Shown piece by piece: positions 35,750 through 47,950 of a stretch of DNA of 64,000 nucleotides. The position numbers and the translations under genes are program-made. The stretch's first letter is position 1. Each line of letters opens with the position of its first letter. Origin of the DNA: Isoetes taiwanensis (Eukaryota > Streptophyta > Lycopodiopsida > Isoetales > Isoetaceae). The DNA lies in contig JAJEKV010000021.1 in assembly GCA_021234155.1 (NCBI GenBank), forward strand, positions 13,205,760 to 13,269,759, in the 5' to 3' direction. The notes below the pieces were generated by a model. The model searched no databases, was not told the origin of the DNA, and was given only the letters and a program-made list of their open reading frames with translations.

Positions 35750-37162
35750 GCCATATACTACAATAAAAAAAACTATATTCAGTAGCTAGGTCCTGCGTCA
35801 TGATCCATCGGCGTAGGAGGTGAAGGTGGCTGGCGGCGTCGAAGTAGGGTAACTCTTGGCTAATGGTACTGGCAGCGGTGGAAGCGATCTCTGGAGGATA
35901 AGCCGTGGCCAAAGGAGCAGCCACAAGGAGCTTCATGCTCGTCCATGGCACGATGACCTGTCCTAGGGCGGCCAAAGCGAAGTCCCGTCGCACGAGCACA
36001 TATGTGAGCGTGCGATGTGGGAGCTTCTTATGGCCGGATAAAGTGGATAACGCACGGAATGCCCACCATGATGCCTCTGCCTCTGGAGCTAGATCCCGCG
36101 CCGCAAAAAGGACATGTCCCTGCTTAAAGCTGAAAGGAAGAAGCGGGTGATGTGATTTTCCAGAGCACTACCCTCTGGGATGATAGAGGTGGCTACTTCT
36201 TTATCGAGGTCTATAGTGACCTCCTCTTCCTTAACTTCCTGCTTTTCTTCCTTCAGATGATCTTTATTGTCATAAAGATCTTCCCCTTCTTCATCAGACT
36301 CCAAGGGAATATCCACCATGTTAATGTTTGGGACGTGAGGTCCCATAGCAACAAAAGCTTCTTCAGGTGGCTGTGACGGGGCCTCTTGCAACATAAGGTG
36401 TCGCAGCCTCAACAGGGCGTCAACTGGCTCGATGGCTGATGAAACTGAAGCAGCTGCTGCACCTCAGTAGGGAGCTCAACCGGTATGAAATGGATGAAAT
36501 CATCCATGCAATACTGGAAGAGCTCATACAATACTTGTGCCTTCCTTTTGGACTTAAGATCAGCAACAACATGGTAAGTCCATGTAATATCCTCCAATAG
36601 GAGGTATTCATACCCTTCATGGTGGATAACCGGGAGGGCATCCAAGCCAGTAAGCCGAGCCCCTTGATCTCAGTGTAGGGGCATCTGCTCCGCTAACTGT
36701 TTCCAGAGGACGAAATCATCCTCTCAGACGTACTCATCATCTTCCTCGTCGAAGACTTGCTGGTGCTTTCCCTTTCTATGCTGGCAAGGTCTCATCTTCA
36801 ATGTACTGATCCATGAATATAGCCAGAGCAAAGTTTACTTCCAAGTATTCCTGGCACTCATGCATCAGAAGGGATGGATCCTTGCCCCATCTGAGCTTTC
36901 CTATAAAGATGTTAGAGTCATGGGAATCACCTCCCAACATATCTCTCATAATGGCTCTCTCCAGATAAAGATGAAGTGGATCCCCTATGGTGATACAGAG
37001 GGATACCATTTCCTGAGTATAAAACTCAAGGAAAGCAACATAGTCATGGTGGGCCTGCATGTTAGTGATGAGGTCGACTTTTTGGAAAGGAAGGAGGTCG
37101 AATGGGACTTGAGGATCCCAATGTTCTCCATCTTGGTACCATTGGAGAAGGCTAGGGGTCTC
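35750..37162 (-). pseudogene. Accessory ORF2 of the outer chromovirus
   Basis: From a start METPSLLQWYQDGEHWDPQV the frame runs through FLEFYTQEMVSLCI, an acidic stretch, HHEGYEYLLLEDI, a Glu/Asp-rich linker (EEGEDLYDNKDHLKEEKQEV) and a C-terminal part with NHITRFFLSALSR and GHKKLPHRTLTYVLVRRDFA. Frameshifts lie near 36780, 36410 and 36110, with a few stops. ORF2 of the inner element (48175-49630) is homologous: EGEEFLLLSDI aligns with EGYEYLLLEDI, and over about 52 positions without gaps RYYLP...ALSG...HARLP...ILV aligns with RFFLS...ALST...HKKLP...VLV. The protein is specific to this retroelement family and its function is unknown. Confidence 0.55.
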
Positions 37163-37199
37163 CATTATACAGGCGAGTAGTGGAGGAGGAGCGAGAAGC

Positions 37200-37747
37200 A
37201 AAAGAAGTAAAGAAGAAATGAAACCCTAAACAATACTTAGTGTAACTTTATTGTCATGCCCTCCAGATCTGCCCAGCGTTTGCCCATATCCGAGAGCGGC
37301 ATGTTCGATTATTAGTGCCTGGCCAACCGTTGCATGAGTTATTAAATACGGTGTCAGTGGGTTTGTTGGGGTCATACCTCCAGGAGGTTATAGATGCATG
37401 GACTCAGTTGTGTCCTCCAGGACGGTATTGAACTGTCCTATACAATTGTACAACGTGCCAGCATTCTTATTACTGTTAAGGTTTTTCCCTCGAAAACCCT
37501 TCGGGGCGGGGGTTTTTTAATCCTGTCAGTAATACGCTTGCTACTCTCTTTTTGTTTGGGTCCCATAGGCCAATCGGTCTCCGTGGACGCTAAGAAATCT
37601 ATTATTCTATTCTAAATGTTTAGTTGACGTCAGTGTCAGTCATTATTAATAATTAAATACATACTTTATATTTACAAAAGAAATTAGGCAATAAAATTTT
37701 TTCATATTTCTATACAAAATTTGTACAACAAAAGCTTGACAAGCAAG
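37200..37747. other. Spacer between accessory ORF1 and ORF2 (outer element)
   Basis: The segment 37486-37615 carries a dispersed repeat (TAATCCTGTCAGTAATACGC; CCCATAGGCCAATCGGTCTC). Parts recur near 9680 and 17509, always close to ATTCTATTC-type sequence, so it may be the 3' end of a non-LTR element. The hairpins and clear TATA box of the inner element's equivalent spacer are not visible here. Confidence 0.4.
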
Positions 37748-38990
37748 CTAATTATGGTCTCCCCGAATCCTCCTGGCAAGAGAGTTAAGTCCTTTGTCAT
37801 GATGGTAACCCTCTTGACGTGAATGGACAGAGGTTGGCATCCCCAAAAAGTGCTACCAGGTAATCTTCGGCGGCGTCCTGGAGGGCGAGCATAGCAAAAG
37901 TTTGGAACCCAAGATTGGTCCGATAGTCTTGTGCTAGCTTTCAGACCAGGCGCTGAAAGGGAAGCCTCCATAGCAGAAGCCCTGTTGTCTTCTGATACTT
38001 CCGAATATCCCTCAACGCCACAGTACTGGGCCTATACTTGTGCGGCTTCTTTGGCTGCGTGCGTTTCTTGGGCAGGGTCTTGCCCCCTGAGACCAGTCGA
38101 GGCCGGGTGCCGACGGGCAAAGCTCGTGGCTTTTCCGATGCCCCAACTATCTTGAGCTTCTCCTTATAAGCGTTCCCCGACTTACGAGCTGTGGATTTTC
38201 GCTTCCCTTTCACAATAGGGGTCTCGGTCTGTTCGGGAGCCCGCTGCGTATTCTGCTCTTGGTTTTGTTGGGGCTACTGCTGATCCTCATTCTGCTTGGC
38301 AAGCTCCTTTGTCTGACATTGCTGCTCGGCCCATTCTACGTCCTGCTGCACGGGGTGTCCAGCTGCCATGCGCCCTTCCACCTCTGCGAGGCGACAAGCT
38401 GTAACCCTTCTCAGCAACTCAGCATGATATCTGTCCAGCCTAGCCTGCATATCCAGCTGAATGGGTATCATGTGGTCCACCATGAGGTATGATGGGACTT
38501 CACCCCAAACAAAACTTTGGGTTGCCGCATCATAGTGGTAGGGGGGAAGGTCAAAGGGATCCCCTCGATATGATGGCGTGGCCATCTCCCAGGTAGGTAT
38601 ATTCCCTACCTCTGGCCCTCGAATCTCCCCTCACCGATTCTCGAGCGTCGTCACCTCAAGCGAGCCCTATGGTCCTTTAGGCCTCTGCCTAGATGGCCTC
38701 GTCTTCAGCAACCTCCACACACGAGGGAGGGTAAAACTTGACCAGCATCAGGACTTGGTCTCTTCTACTAGTGTGTAGGGTTGTCTTAGGGCATTAAGTT
38801 TTAGCATAAAGTGCTCGGACAGATGGAAAATAGGGTAAGGGACCCTATGTCCGGCGACAAACCGCGGTACCAACTCTTCTGGGAGGAGGTCGACCTTTCC
38901 CGAGTCGTCGGCAAGCTGCTCGCCAAGCTTGGCAAAGATCTGGTGGATGCTGAGGTTACTGTAGTATACAAAGTCATGGGTACGAGCCAT
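37748..38990 (-). pseudogene. Accessory ORF1 of the outer chromovirus with C-terminal histone H3 fold
   Basis: One minus-strand frame runs from ATG 38990 to 37826 with only in-frame stops, then shifts near 37825 and again near 37770 before a stop at 37748 (about 414 codons). Residues 1-80 (IHQIFAKLGEQLADDS) and 135-235 (PPYHYDAATQSFVWGE) match nothing I know. A Gln-rich linker follows, then a basic tail with [10 protein letters not shown] (about 263-272), which contains the TARKS context of H3 lysine 9. From about 316 comes a complete H3 core: [59 protein letters not shown], then IHVKRVTIMTKDL and ARRIRG. The arginine after RLV is a stop (37941). Stops at 38748, 38274 and 37941 fit CGA or CAG to TGA or TAG decay. 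Likely role: an element-encoded H3-like histone fused to a family-specific domain. Confidence 0.85.
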
Positions 38991-39659
38991 GTTCATTAAG
39001 GTAGGAAAAGGTTTGAAGGAGGCACGGGTATGGCGGTTGTGGCGGCGACGAAGCACAAGGTTATGGGGAAGCGAGCTCAGCTCTGGCGGCTATGGCGGAC
39101 GGGCAAGGCAAAGGGCGCTTAGCCGGTGAGATGGGATAAAAAAATAATAACCGTCATTTTTTTTTTAAGTTCAAAATTTTTCAAACCCTCCCCCCTCCCA
39201 AAAAAAGAAAAAGAAAAAACTATATGGCAAAAATATGCGTTTTTATACGAGTGCGTGTCGGGTGAAATACGGGTTTCTTTTTCAATTCTAAGACGTCGTT
39301 TTGCTCGACAAGCATTCTGTGTTTCTAGGCCCATTTGATGTCGTTTTATTGCCGAATGCTAGTGCCCCTGGGTAATTGGACCGTGCCCGACATGTTGGTG
39401 CAAAAATCGGCTCCATCCGAGTTGCCTAGGAAAAGTTATGGTCCTTGAAAACAAGAGATCTCTTTTCTCCACAACTTAACATGCTTACCATACTAGCTTA
39501 CATCTTCATATCCAACTAGTTTAATCCTTTCATAACTAGGCCAGCACACATCCTAACTATAGAATTGGGGTAGCTTAGCCTAAGACAAAGTCTCCTACAA
39601 CCAACCAACCTAACGAGTTAGACTATGGCCAGTGCAATGATTTGGTCTGCTAAAATCAT

Positions 39660-39671
39660 GCTCTGATACCA
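39660..39671 (-). other. Primer-binding site, initiator tRNA-Met
   Basis: The minus strand reads TGGTATCAGAGC, one base after the LTR end. This is the perfect 12-base complement to the 3' end of plant initiator tRNA-Met, the usual primer for Ty3/Gypsy and Copia elements. It fixes the element's orientation and the boundary of the 5' LTR. Confidence 0.95.
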
Positions 39672-39672
39672 C

Positions 39673-40672
39673 TGTGACACTCCCAGAATCTATATGATGC
39701 TCCCATCATACCGATATGGGAATTCCCCTCCCGTGGCAACTACATCACCATGGAAAGGCCCTCTGTCTAACTCGGACCATTTGGGATGGCCAAGTGTCCG
39801 AGTTAGGAATACGAAGGTATCATTCGTCCCACGTCCTCTATGGGAATCCTATACAGCAGAAGCGATATACATGTTACCACACAACAATCATGCTCAAAAT
39901 AATATACCACCACGAAGGGTGGTCCATCCATCATCATCCACATGGTAATACAAGCACAAGATAACATAAGCAATATACCATAACCAAAGGCTCTACCCTG
40001 GGCTCAGACTCCATGGGGTCGACTGACGGTCAGGGCCTCAAGATAACAGCAGACAGAGGTATAACATGGCATTGGCTGGCATAGAACAATAGCTAGGGTA
40101 TTCCACTCCATCCGCCCTCCTGTTCACACTTTGCAGATAGGCTGAAACAGGCTATGGCGTGATTGTAGCCTTCCGGAGAAGCAATCTCATGGAGTCACCC
40201 TATGAGACTACTCCGGGTTACATCTCCCCGGTCCAATGAGGCAGGTCAGGGAGGCGTCCTCTTCCCGACCACGATGGATTCCTGGATGTATTAGAGAATG
40301 CGTGCCTCTTTAGCGACCCCCGCATCCGTACTCGACTTGAACCCCCCAAAATCCATGGGCCCCCTCAGCGTACCCATCAAGCCCAGGATCTCCATATAGG
40401 CACGTTTCCTGCGGCCCGGAGGTGTCGGACCCACACTCGGCCCCAACGCGAGGACCGACTATAAGTCCAGCACACTGTAGGAGTCCTGTAGCCACGCTAG
40501 GCAAGTCCCCACCCCCGTTTTACCATCGTAGCTGTTATCTGGTGCTGAATCACGATATAGCATCCACAGCCAGGTGGGCTCTTGTGCAGAGACCGCAATT
40601 ACTGGGTCTTAAGGGTACTAGCTAGAGACATCTCTACTTCTAGGAAGTTTTAAGGTCTCTACCCTCCTTAAA
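39673..40672 (-). repeat. Outer 5' LTR, first part
   Basis: It starts TGTGACACTCCCAGAATC next to the primer site and is homologous to 19532-20530. It is interrupted after TTAAA (40668-40672) by the inner chromovirus and resumes at 53834. Confidence 0.9.
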
Positions 40673-42235
40673 TGTGACGTCCCCTACTCGTATACGGTGC
40701 ACTCACCGTATACAAACAGGAGTTCTTCCCCCACACCAGCTCCATGCTGATACAGGGCCCTCCACATATCACTGCACCCGTAACGAGTCTCAGTGGGAAG
40801 AGTGAAGGTGTCATTCTACCCCGTCTCCCTCAGGGCCTACCTAGCTGCGGAAGCGTAAACATACATGTCAGTAGCACATACATCAACATCCTGTGACCAT
40901 CTCGAAGGATGGTCCTCCTCATATCTGCATAGACAAAGATCAGCACATCACATAGGGGATCCTACCCAAGGCTCGGACTCAAAGGATAACCGACGGCTTG
41001 GGTCTCCGAGAGTTCGTTCAGTGCATGTAATTCATGGCAATGGAATTGGCTGGCATAAGAACATGGCATAGGGTTGTCCACTCCATCCGCCCCTCCCTGT
41101 GCACACTTTGCGAGTAATTTGAAAAGTGTCGGGACTGACCAGAGCCCTCGCCGGATGCATAGCGAAGGGGCTATTCCTGGGTCTCATCCTCCCAGTTCCG
41201 ATGGGGCAGGTAGGGATCACTCCCTCCAGAGATCTACATGCTAACTCAAGGTGACTAGAGGGCCTTTGCCCGTGATTCGGTGAACCCACTGGAAAGTGTA
41301 CACCACTTCACGGGTGTCGAGCCCATGCCCCCGCACTCGGTGGTAAGCCATTAGACCTAGTCACAATGATCCCGGTAGGCTTTACACACCGGGGGATCGT
41401 CGGGAGTCGAGAACATGAACCTCCTTCTTAGCCGGTCGCCCCTCCCCCCACCCACAACGGGTGTGGCTCTTGTACACAGCCGAATCTACAATTGTGCTAG
41501 AGAGGCTACTCTAGGAGCATCAACTACAAGCTTTAGGGCCTCTACCCCCCTTCCCAATACAAGGAGTTCACAGAGACACATCATCCAAATACATCACAGA
41601 AGAACTAAAGAACTAGATCTAATCATAGAGTTAGGTTCTTTAGTTAGTGTCCGAGATCTAAGATCTAGATAGCTACTATGGGCAATTTAATAGTCTAAAC
41701 CTACTGATTCTATGACTAGAAGACGGTTCAAGCTATTAAATTGACCAAATACCTGATCCTTGAGTGGCTCCTCCTGACCTGAGTTCAACCATCCTGCTGA
41801 GCTGAGCGAATTCAGGGGAACTGATGGTGCAATTCGCAGGCGGCGTCGGGGGCGGTTTTGGCTCTGGGGCAGCCAAAACCGAGCTCTAAAACCCTAAGGG
41901 CCTAAAAAACTAGCAAGCTAGGGTTTTCCTACCCTAAATAGATATGGGGTTTAGGCTAGGGTTTCCAATTACCCAATTTGGCATGTGGGATAATTGGAAA
42001 GGCCCCACTTGCCTTTAATGGCTAGGTGGCAAAATATGCCAACATGGAAAGGTGTGCCCTCATTAATGTGCACATGTGCACATTAATAATATATGAACAC
42101 TCCTAGTAAGTTGCCCCCTAGGGCTACTTACCTGGCTATCCGTTGGCGTACACGTCGGTCGGAGTGGCGTGTATGCGTGTGCCGGGCGGTGCAAGATACG
42201 CCCCGGGACCGATATCGTGGCTTTGGAACGTCACA
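40673..42235 (-). repeat. Inner element 3' LTR
   Basis: Starts TGTGACGTCCCCTACTCGTA and ends GGAACGTCACA. It aligns along its whole length with 52273-53828. Differences are mostly clustered 1-4 base indels next to CG, CTG or CAG, with long identical stretches between. Confidence 0.9.
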
Positions 42236-42249
42236 TTCTCCCCACCTTT
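42236..42249 (-). other. Polypurine tract of the inner chromovirus
   Basis: The minus strand is AAAGGTGGGGAGAA immediately before the 3' LTR. Confidence 0.8.
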
Positions 42250-43100
42250 GAAATGATCTTTGTCGCGACATCGTGAGTCTCCCCACCTTGGGATCTTCCT
42301 AACCGCAGCACTCCGCAATCAGCGTGATGCCTACAGTATAATCTTTATACATTTATCACGATTACTCTAAGGTAATTACTTTTAGAACATTATTACGTCA
42401 TTATATTATGGAATACTTATCAATTCATAACACCATTAACAAGTTATTCACTATGTTAAGTTAGACAAAATTTCAACATTTCATATCTATAATTCTTTGT
42501 CCGAGGTACTCTTCATTCCTTGCAACACATTCCAACAAAACTTGTGTTGCAAGTCTTTCGTATCTTCGACCTCCTTGCCCTCCCGAGGCTCACCGGGCTG
42601 CAGTCGACACCACGTTAGTACCGCTTTTAATTATTTAATAAATTTTGGTTATATGGTGACCACCCCACCTATCTACATGAATGCATGGCTAATCTCCCGG
42701 CGTAGGAAGAGGATGAATCTTCCATAATGGCCGGGGAGACAGCGCCTATATGCCTATATGCCGCTCATGCCTACACCTCTAGTTGCCCAGCGTGGAGGAT
42801 ATCCTTCTCGCGTGGGGGCGTGAAGGATGGATTCCTCCTATCAAAGCATATATGGGGCTAAAGGTGCTTTCCCTATCAATGCATTCCTTAATGACCTCTT
42901 TTCTCTCGAGGCCGTCTCCTTCCGTGGGACAGAAGTAGACTTTCTAATCTACCTTCCACTCGCCCAAGCGGAAACGCGGTCATGCCTACATTGACATTAC
43001 ACCACGCCCTAGAGATCACCGTAGTGGTCTCATCATCGGTAACAGCGCATGCGACCCATACCAAGCATAGGTTGCATGCGTAGATTAATCTATACAAGAA
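42250..43100. other. Untranslated region between inner pol and the polypurine tract
   Basis: About 850 bp without ORFs of recognised family. This is the normal position of the 3' non-coding region of a long chromovirus. Confidence 0.5.
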
Positions 43101-46100
43101 TTAACCTACGCAAATCGACATGCCTGAGCCGATTTCTTCGGAGATGACCTTGCCGTCCCATTGCTCCATAAATTGTGGGTACTGCTTTACTAAATCTTTC
43201 TTAAGTACCCACGTGGCGTCTTCCACTGGTAAGTGTTTCCACTTGACCAAATACTGGAGGAATTCTGATCTCCTCGTTTTCTTGAAAGCTTTATCAAGAA
43301 TCAATTCTGGGACTATTTCCAGCTGTTCCTCCGTCATTTCCAACAACGTTGGAGTGTCCAAGACTTCAAATGCGGATTTGGAGTATGCTTCTTCAACAAA
43401 CTCACGTGGAAGACCTTATGAATCTTTAGGTGTGCTGGCAAATCCAACTTGTAGGATTGATTACCTACTCTCTTGATTATTCTGAAGGGTCCAGCCCACC
43501 TTGGAGCAAGCTTCTTGCAATTCCCAATCCTGAGCTTCGCCTGCTTTACCTTGATCTTGAGCCAAACATCATCTCCAACTTTGAACTCTCTTACCGTTCG
43601 ATGCTTATCGGCGATGCTCTTTTGTCGACTTCTTGCTGCTAGCAGATACCCTCGAACCTCTTCCACGAAAGGCTTTTGATATCGGCCAACATCTGGCTGC
43701 GAAACTTCTACTTTTGACACGGGTTGTGCCAAGTGTCCGAGTTAGGCAATCGATAGCCATAATTGATCATAAATGGCGACATTTGGGACGATTCCTGCTT
43801 GGTGCTATTGTATGCAAACTCCACCAAGTGAATAAATTCTTCCCACATACTTTGCTTATTCCAGACATAGTTTCGTAGCATGTCTTCTAAGATCCTGTTG
43901 GTCCGCTCCGTCTGGCCATCCGTCTGAGGATGATACGCCGTGCTCATGGATAGCTTGGTCTGAATTGTCGCAAAGAGGTCTTGCCAAAAGGCACTCATGA
44001 ACTTCGGATCTCTGTCGGAGATAATCTCCCTTGGCATGCCATGAAGCCTGAAGATCTCTTTGGTGAAGAGCTTTCTTTGTATCCATAGTCAGATCGTGGT
44101 CCCGCAAGGCACAAAATGTGCCATCTTTGACAACTTGTCGACCACTACCATCAAGGCATCCTTGCCTCTCGCTGTTCTTGGGAGTCCTGTGATGAAATCC
44201 ATGCTGATGACCTCCCACTTAGCGTTTGGCACCGCTAATGGCTCTAATGCCCCGGAATTAAGCTGCTTCATTTTCCGTCTGCCGGCATAGCCGACATTCC
44301 TTGATGTAGCGAGCTATTTGCTTCTTCATTCTGGCGCCAATAATAGCTTCAAGCAAGACTTTGAAATATGTTTTCATGAATCCCGCATGGCCAGCTATTG
44401 GGCTGTTGCGCGTGTCATGGAGGATCAACTTCCTTACACCGATGATTCGGCACGCACAACTTGTTTTTATGGTATAACAGGTTGCCTTCCTTCTTATAAT
44501 GCTTGAAGGCCTCCCGCTCTTTTATCTGTTCTAGCCTCCTTAGAGGCTTGCCCATACTTCCCCGAAATCCACATCCGTTGGCAAGGACTCTTCAATCCTC
44601 TTACCAAAGTCATTTGGAGCGCCGAAATTGCGTTGCAATGCACTCTAGTTGTCGGGGGATGCCTTGAAAGCGATCTGCTACCACATTGAGTTTCCCGGCT
44701 TGTAGACTATATCAAAGTCGTATTCCTCGAGGAACTCCATCCATCTCCGCTGCCTCAGTTGAGGTGTGGTTTGCGTGAATACATATTGAGGCTCTGATGG
44801 TGGGTATCCAATTGGAACTTCCTTCCCAAGAGGTAGTGCCTCCATATTCTTAACGCATACGACAACCGCAAGCAATTCTGATCGTGCGTTGGGTAGCGTC
44901 TCGGCGTCGTTCATCTTCCTGGAATCATACGCTACCACACGCTCTTCTTGCATAAGCACTTTGCTTTTTGTAGCTATCTTACTGCGTGATCCGTTGCTAC
45001 AAGCTTATCTTTCTCGGGTCCGCGAGGGGTTAAATCGGGGCTGTTGTTAAAGCTTCCTTCAACAATTCAAATCCCTTTTGAGCTTTTTGTGCCAATGCTC
45101 TACCCAATCTTTCACCTTCTCGCCCTGCCCATAAAGTGCGTTAATCGGGGCTGCTATCTTAGCAAAGTTCTTCACGAACTTCTCGTAGTACCACGCTAGA
45201 CCGAGAAAACTTACGACCTCGTGCACATTCTTGGGCGCCCGCCTTTGAATCAACTGCTTCAATCTTGGCGGGTCCGCCGAGATGCCTTCCTCCGCCGAGA
45301 TCACATGACCAAGGTATTCCACCTTCTCTCGTTGCGAAGTGGCGCCGACAACTTGGCGCATAGGCGGGTGCCTCCTCAACTTCTCTAGCACCCTTCTCAA
45401 GTGTTGCGTGCTCTTCAAGGGATCTGCTATACACCAAAATGTCATCAAAGAAAACAATCACAAAGGTGTCCGGGAACTCCCTCGAAGATATCGTTCATGA
45501 GCCTCATGAACGTTTGGGGCATTTGATGTTTTAAAGGCATCACCTTTGGAACTCATAATGCCCATACCAAGGTCCGGCGGCGGTCTTGTGGATATCCTCC
45601 TCCTTTATCCCAGATCGATGGTAACCCGACCTTAAGTCGATTTTGAGAAGATCTTTGCTCCTTGAAGCTGATCCATCAAGTCGCCCGATCTTGGAAGCGC
45701 ATACTTGTTCTTAATGGTGTGCTTATTCAACTGTCTATAGTCTATGCACATCCTCAAAGATCCATCCTTCTTCTTGACAAAAAGAATGGGCGCTTCCAAA
45801 CGGCGAGACACTAGGTCTAATGAAACCTAGGTCGAAAGCAGCTCCGCAGAATCGCTTTTAGCTCCGACAACTCTGCGTTGTCATTCTATATGGGGCCTTG
45901 CTTGTCGTTTTTTCCCCGGTTCGAAAGTGCTATCTCGCACTTTCGACTCTATAAGGAGGGAGCTGCTTGATCTCATCCGAAAGAGATCGTGGAACTCCGT
46001 GATCAACTTAGCTATTTGCCTCGGCAACTTGTCGAGCATCTTGTCTTCTTTGCTTCCTTCCAATTCCCGCTCACTAATCTCAAGCTTGAAGATGTATGCT

Positions 46101-46500
46101 ACCCGCTCACTCTTGATGCACTTGAGCGTACCGTTTAGAAGACATACACCGCATGATGGGGACAACTTTTACTGTTATCTCAATGATCTTGCCGCGGGTG
46201 TTGGGAAGGTCACCTTCCGCTTTCCACAATCAATAATGGCCCTCGCTGGTCCAAGGTACTCCATACCTATTATCAAGTCGTACTTGCCAATGCCCATTAC
46301 TTCTGCCCCATCCGGATCTTAATCCCGGCAAGTCGATGTCAAAGTTGATTCTTTTTACCCGCCCCGCGCTTTATCGCTCCACTTGCTAAGACAACGGGCC
46401 TTGGCTTTGACTTTAATGGTTTCAACTTCAACATTTGAACCATTCCGGGAGATGCAAAGTTATGGCTACTTCGAATCTATTAGGACTATAAATGACTTGG
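43101..46500 (-). pseudogene. pol: Inner chromovirus pol: protease, RT, RNase H, integrase, chromodomain
   Basis: Minus-strand segments in order: protease region (IGKYDLIIGMEYLG near 46280; ASPGMVQM-like near 46440), RT ([20 protein letters not shown] near 45740; VFFDDILVYSRSLEEHA at 45461, with the FFDD active site kept), RNase H 44678-44959 (EERVVAYDSRKMNDAE), integrase core 43708-44271 (WEVISMDFITGLPRT, SDRDPKFMSAFWQDLF, TDGQTERTNRILEDML), GPY/F-like region in 43334-43732, and a chromodomain at 43101-43361 (FLQYLVKWKHLPVEDATWVL). It is a close relative of the outer pol. The frame changes many times, yet catalytic motifs are mostly intact. Real decay and sequencing error are both possible. 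Confidence 0.85.
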
Positions 46501-46559
46501 CCTTGGCCTTTCCCTTTGTGGAAATTACTTTTATCTTGGCTCTCTGCTTGCTCTGTATC

Positions 46560-47950
46560 TATTGCGGCAAAGATATGACACTCACCACGAATGTAGTCGC
46601 GGGCCTCCTCGCATGCCGTCGTCGACAGAGTGTCCCAATCTCCCAACTCGCGAAGGCGCATTTGCACTCATGACATATGGGCGGTTTCTTTGTCCTATGG
46701 CCTCGGCTGGAAACACCGGAAAGCAAAGCCGCTTTTCTATGCACTCTGTCTCTCTTTTCCTTGGGCATGGCTCAGAAAGGATCGACCGCTTTGGAGTAGT
46801 TTGACCCTTCCTGTTTGTCTTTGAAGGACACCGCTTCTTCTCCTGTTTCCCTTGATTGCCACTATATGGGGCTCTAGGCTGGTCCTGGGTTGGTTCTCGG
46901 GCTAAAACTGCCTTTGCCTTGCCTTTATCTTGGTAATATCTTGTTGCCTCGCCCGCTATTACGAGGTCTGTCCCTTGCAAGCTTATTGCCTTGGACTCCG
47001 CTTCGATCTGGATTCTAGGGTTTATTGCCCTTACAAGCTTGCGGATCTCCTCATTCGGACCTTCAATGTAGCTTTCCCTTTGCATGCTTCTCACCTAACT
47101 TTGGCACATCTGACCTTAGCCTCATAAATTCCTCTCAGGTGTATTTACATCTTGACTTGTTGCCTTGCCGCAACTTTGTAGAAGCGGCTTTGCATCATCT
47201 TGGACTTGTGCTCTCTTGGAGCGTAATGGCGCTTGAAGGCTTTAGCAAACTTCTTGAACACCAAGCATCCCTGCTTAAGCCATGAGCCTTGGCATAGCCC
47301 TTCCACCAAATCGTCTTTGCTCCCCTTCAGTTATTTGTTGCCACCCCTGCCTTTATCCTTATCCTTCATACCATAGGCATTGCCGTATTCGCTCATCTCG
47401 TCAAGCCAAGCCTCTGCTTCCATGCGACGCGTTCATTCGCCTTTGAGAATTGCTCGAGCTTCCTGGCCTTCAAACATTTCCCAATCACGAGTCTACTTTC
47501 TTACGGTAGTCGAGAGGTTCTTGTGTCCCTTTTGTCGTCCCTCCGGGGTGGTTCCTGCGCCTTTAGATGCGCTTTCCGGACTTGGTTACGCTCTTCTTCT
47601 TCCTCGGTCGAATCTGAATCTGAGCTTAGTCGGAGGAGTCAGTGGCTGGGGACCTTCCTCTTGCTCCTCTTCTTGTCTCTACTTGTTCTCAGGAGCTGAT
47701 GCTTGCGGCGGTTGGCGTTACCACGAACACTGCTCACAGCGTGCGGCTATAGCAAGGCCTTTTATCATTAGAGGTCTGTCCTCATTTGCGATATTTCTTC
47801 TTCTGGAGTCATTTGTCCAAACTCTTCAAGCAGGTTCCTTGCCGGGCGTGGCCTGGGCGGGCTCTGTTCCCCTGTAAGTTCCCGCAGTTGTCGTTCTCCT
47901 GCGCTCAGGCCTCTAGCTGCATACACAAGTGGTTCATATCTACATGGTTA
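46560..47950 (-). pseudogene. gag: Inner chromovirus gag
   Basis: Minus-strand peptides RESYIEGPNEEIRKLVRAIN and AESKAISLQGTDLVIAGEAT align with the Gag of the outer element (EGYIEGLSLTLRKIVRAIYP, AKALSLEED). Near 46700 a Cys/His-rich stretch (CF...C, GHRTKKPPICHEC) is a plausible disrupted zinc knuckle, absent in the outer copy. The upstream capsid region is broken by many frameshifts. Confidence 0.65.

Noticed and set aside
35750-36190. C-terminal part of ORF2 as a second core histone (H2A- or H4-like)
   Set aside because: A few positions look similar (VLVRRD...LGQV), but helix lengths do not fit and the homologous inner ORF2 is less similar, so I do not claim it.
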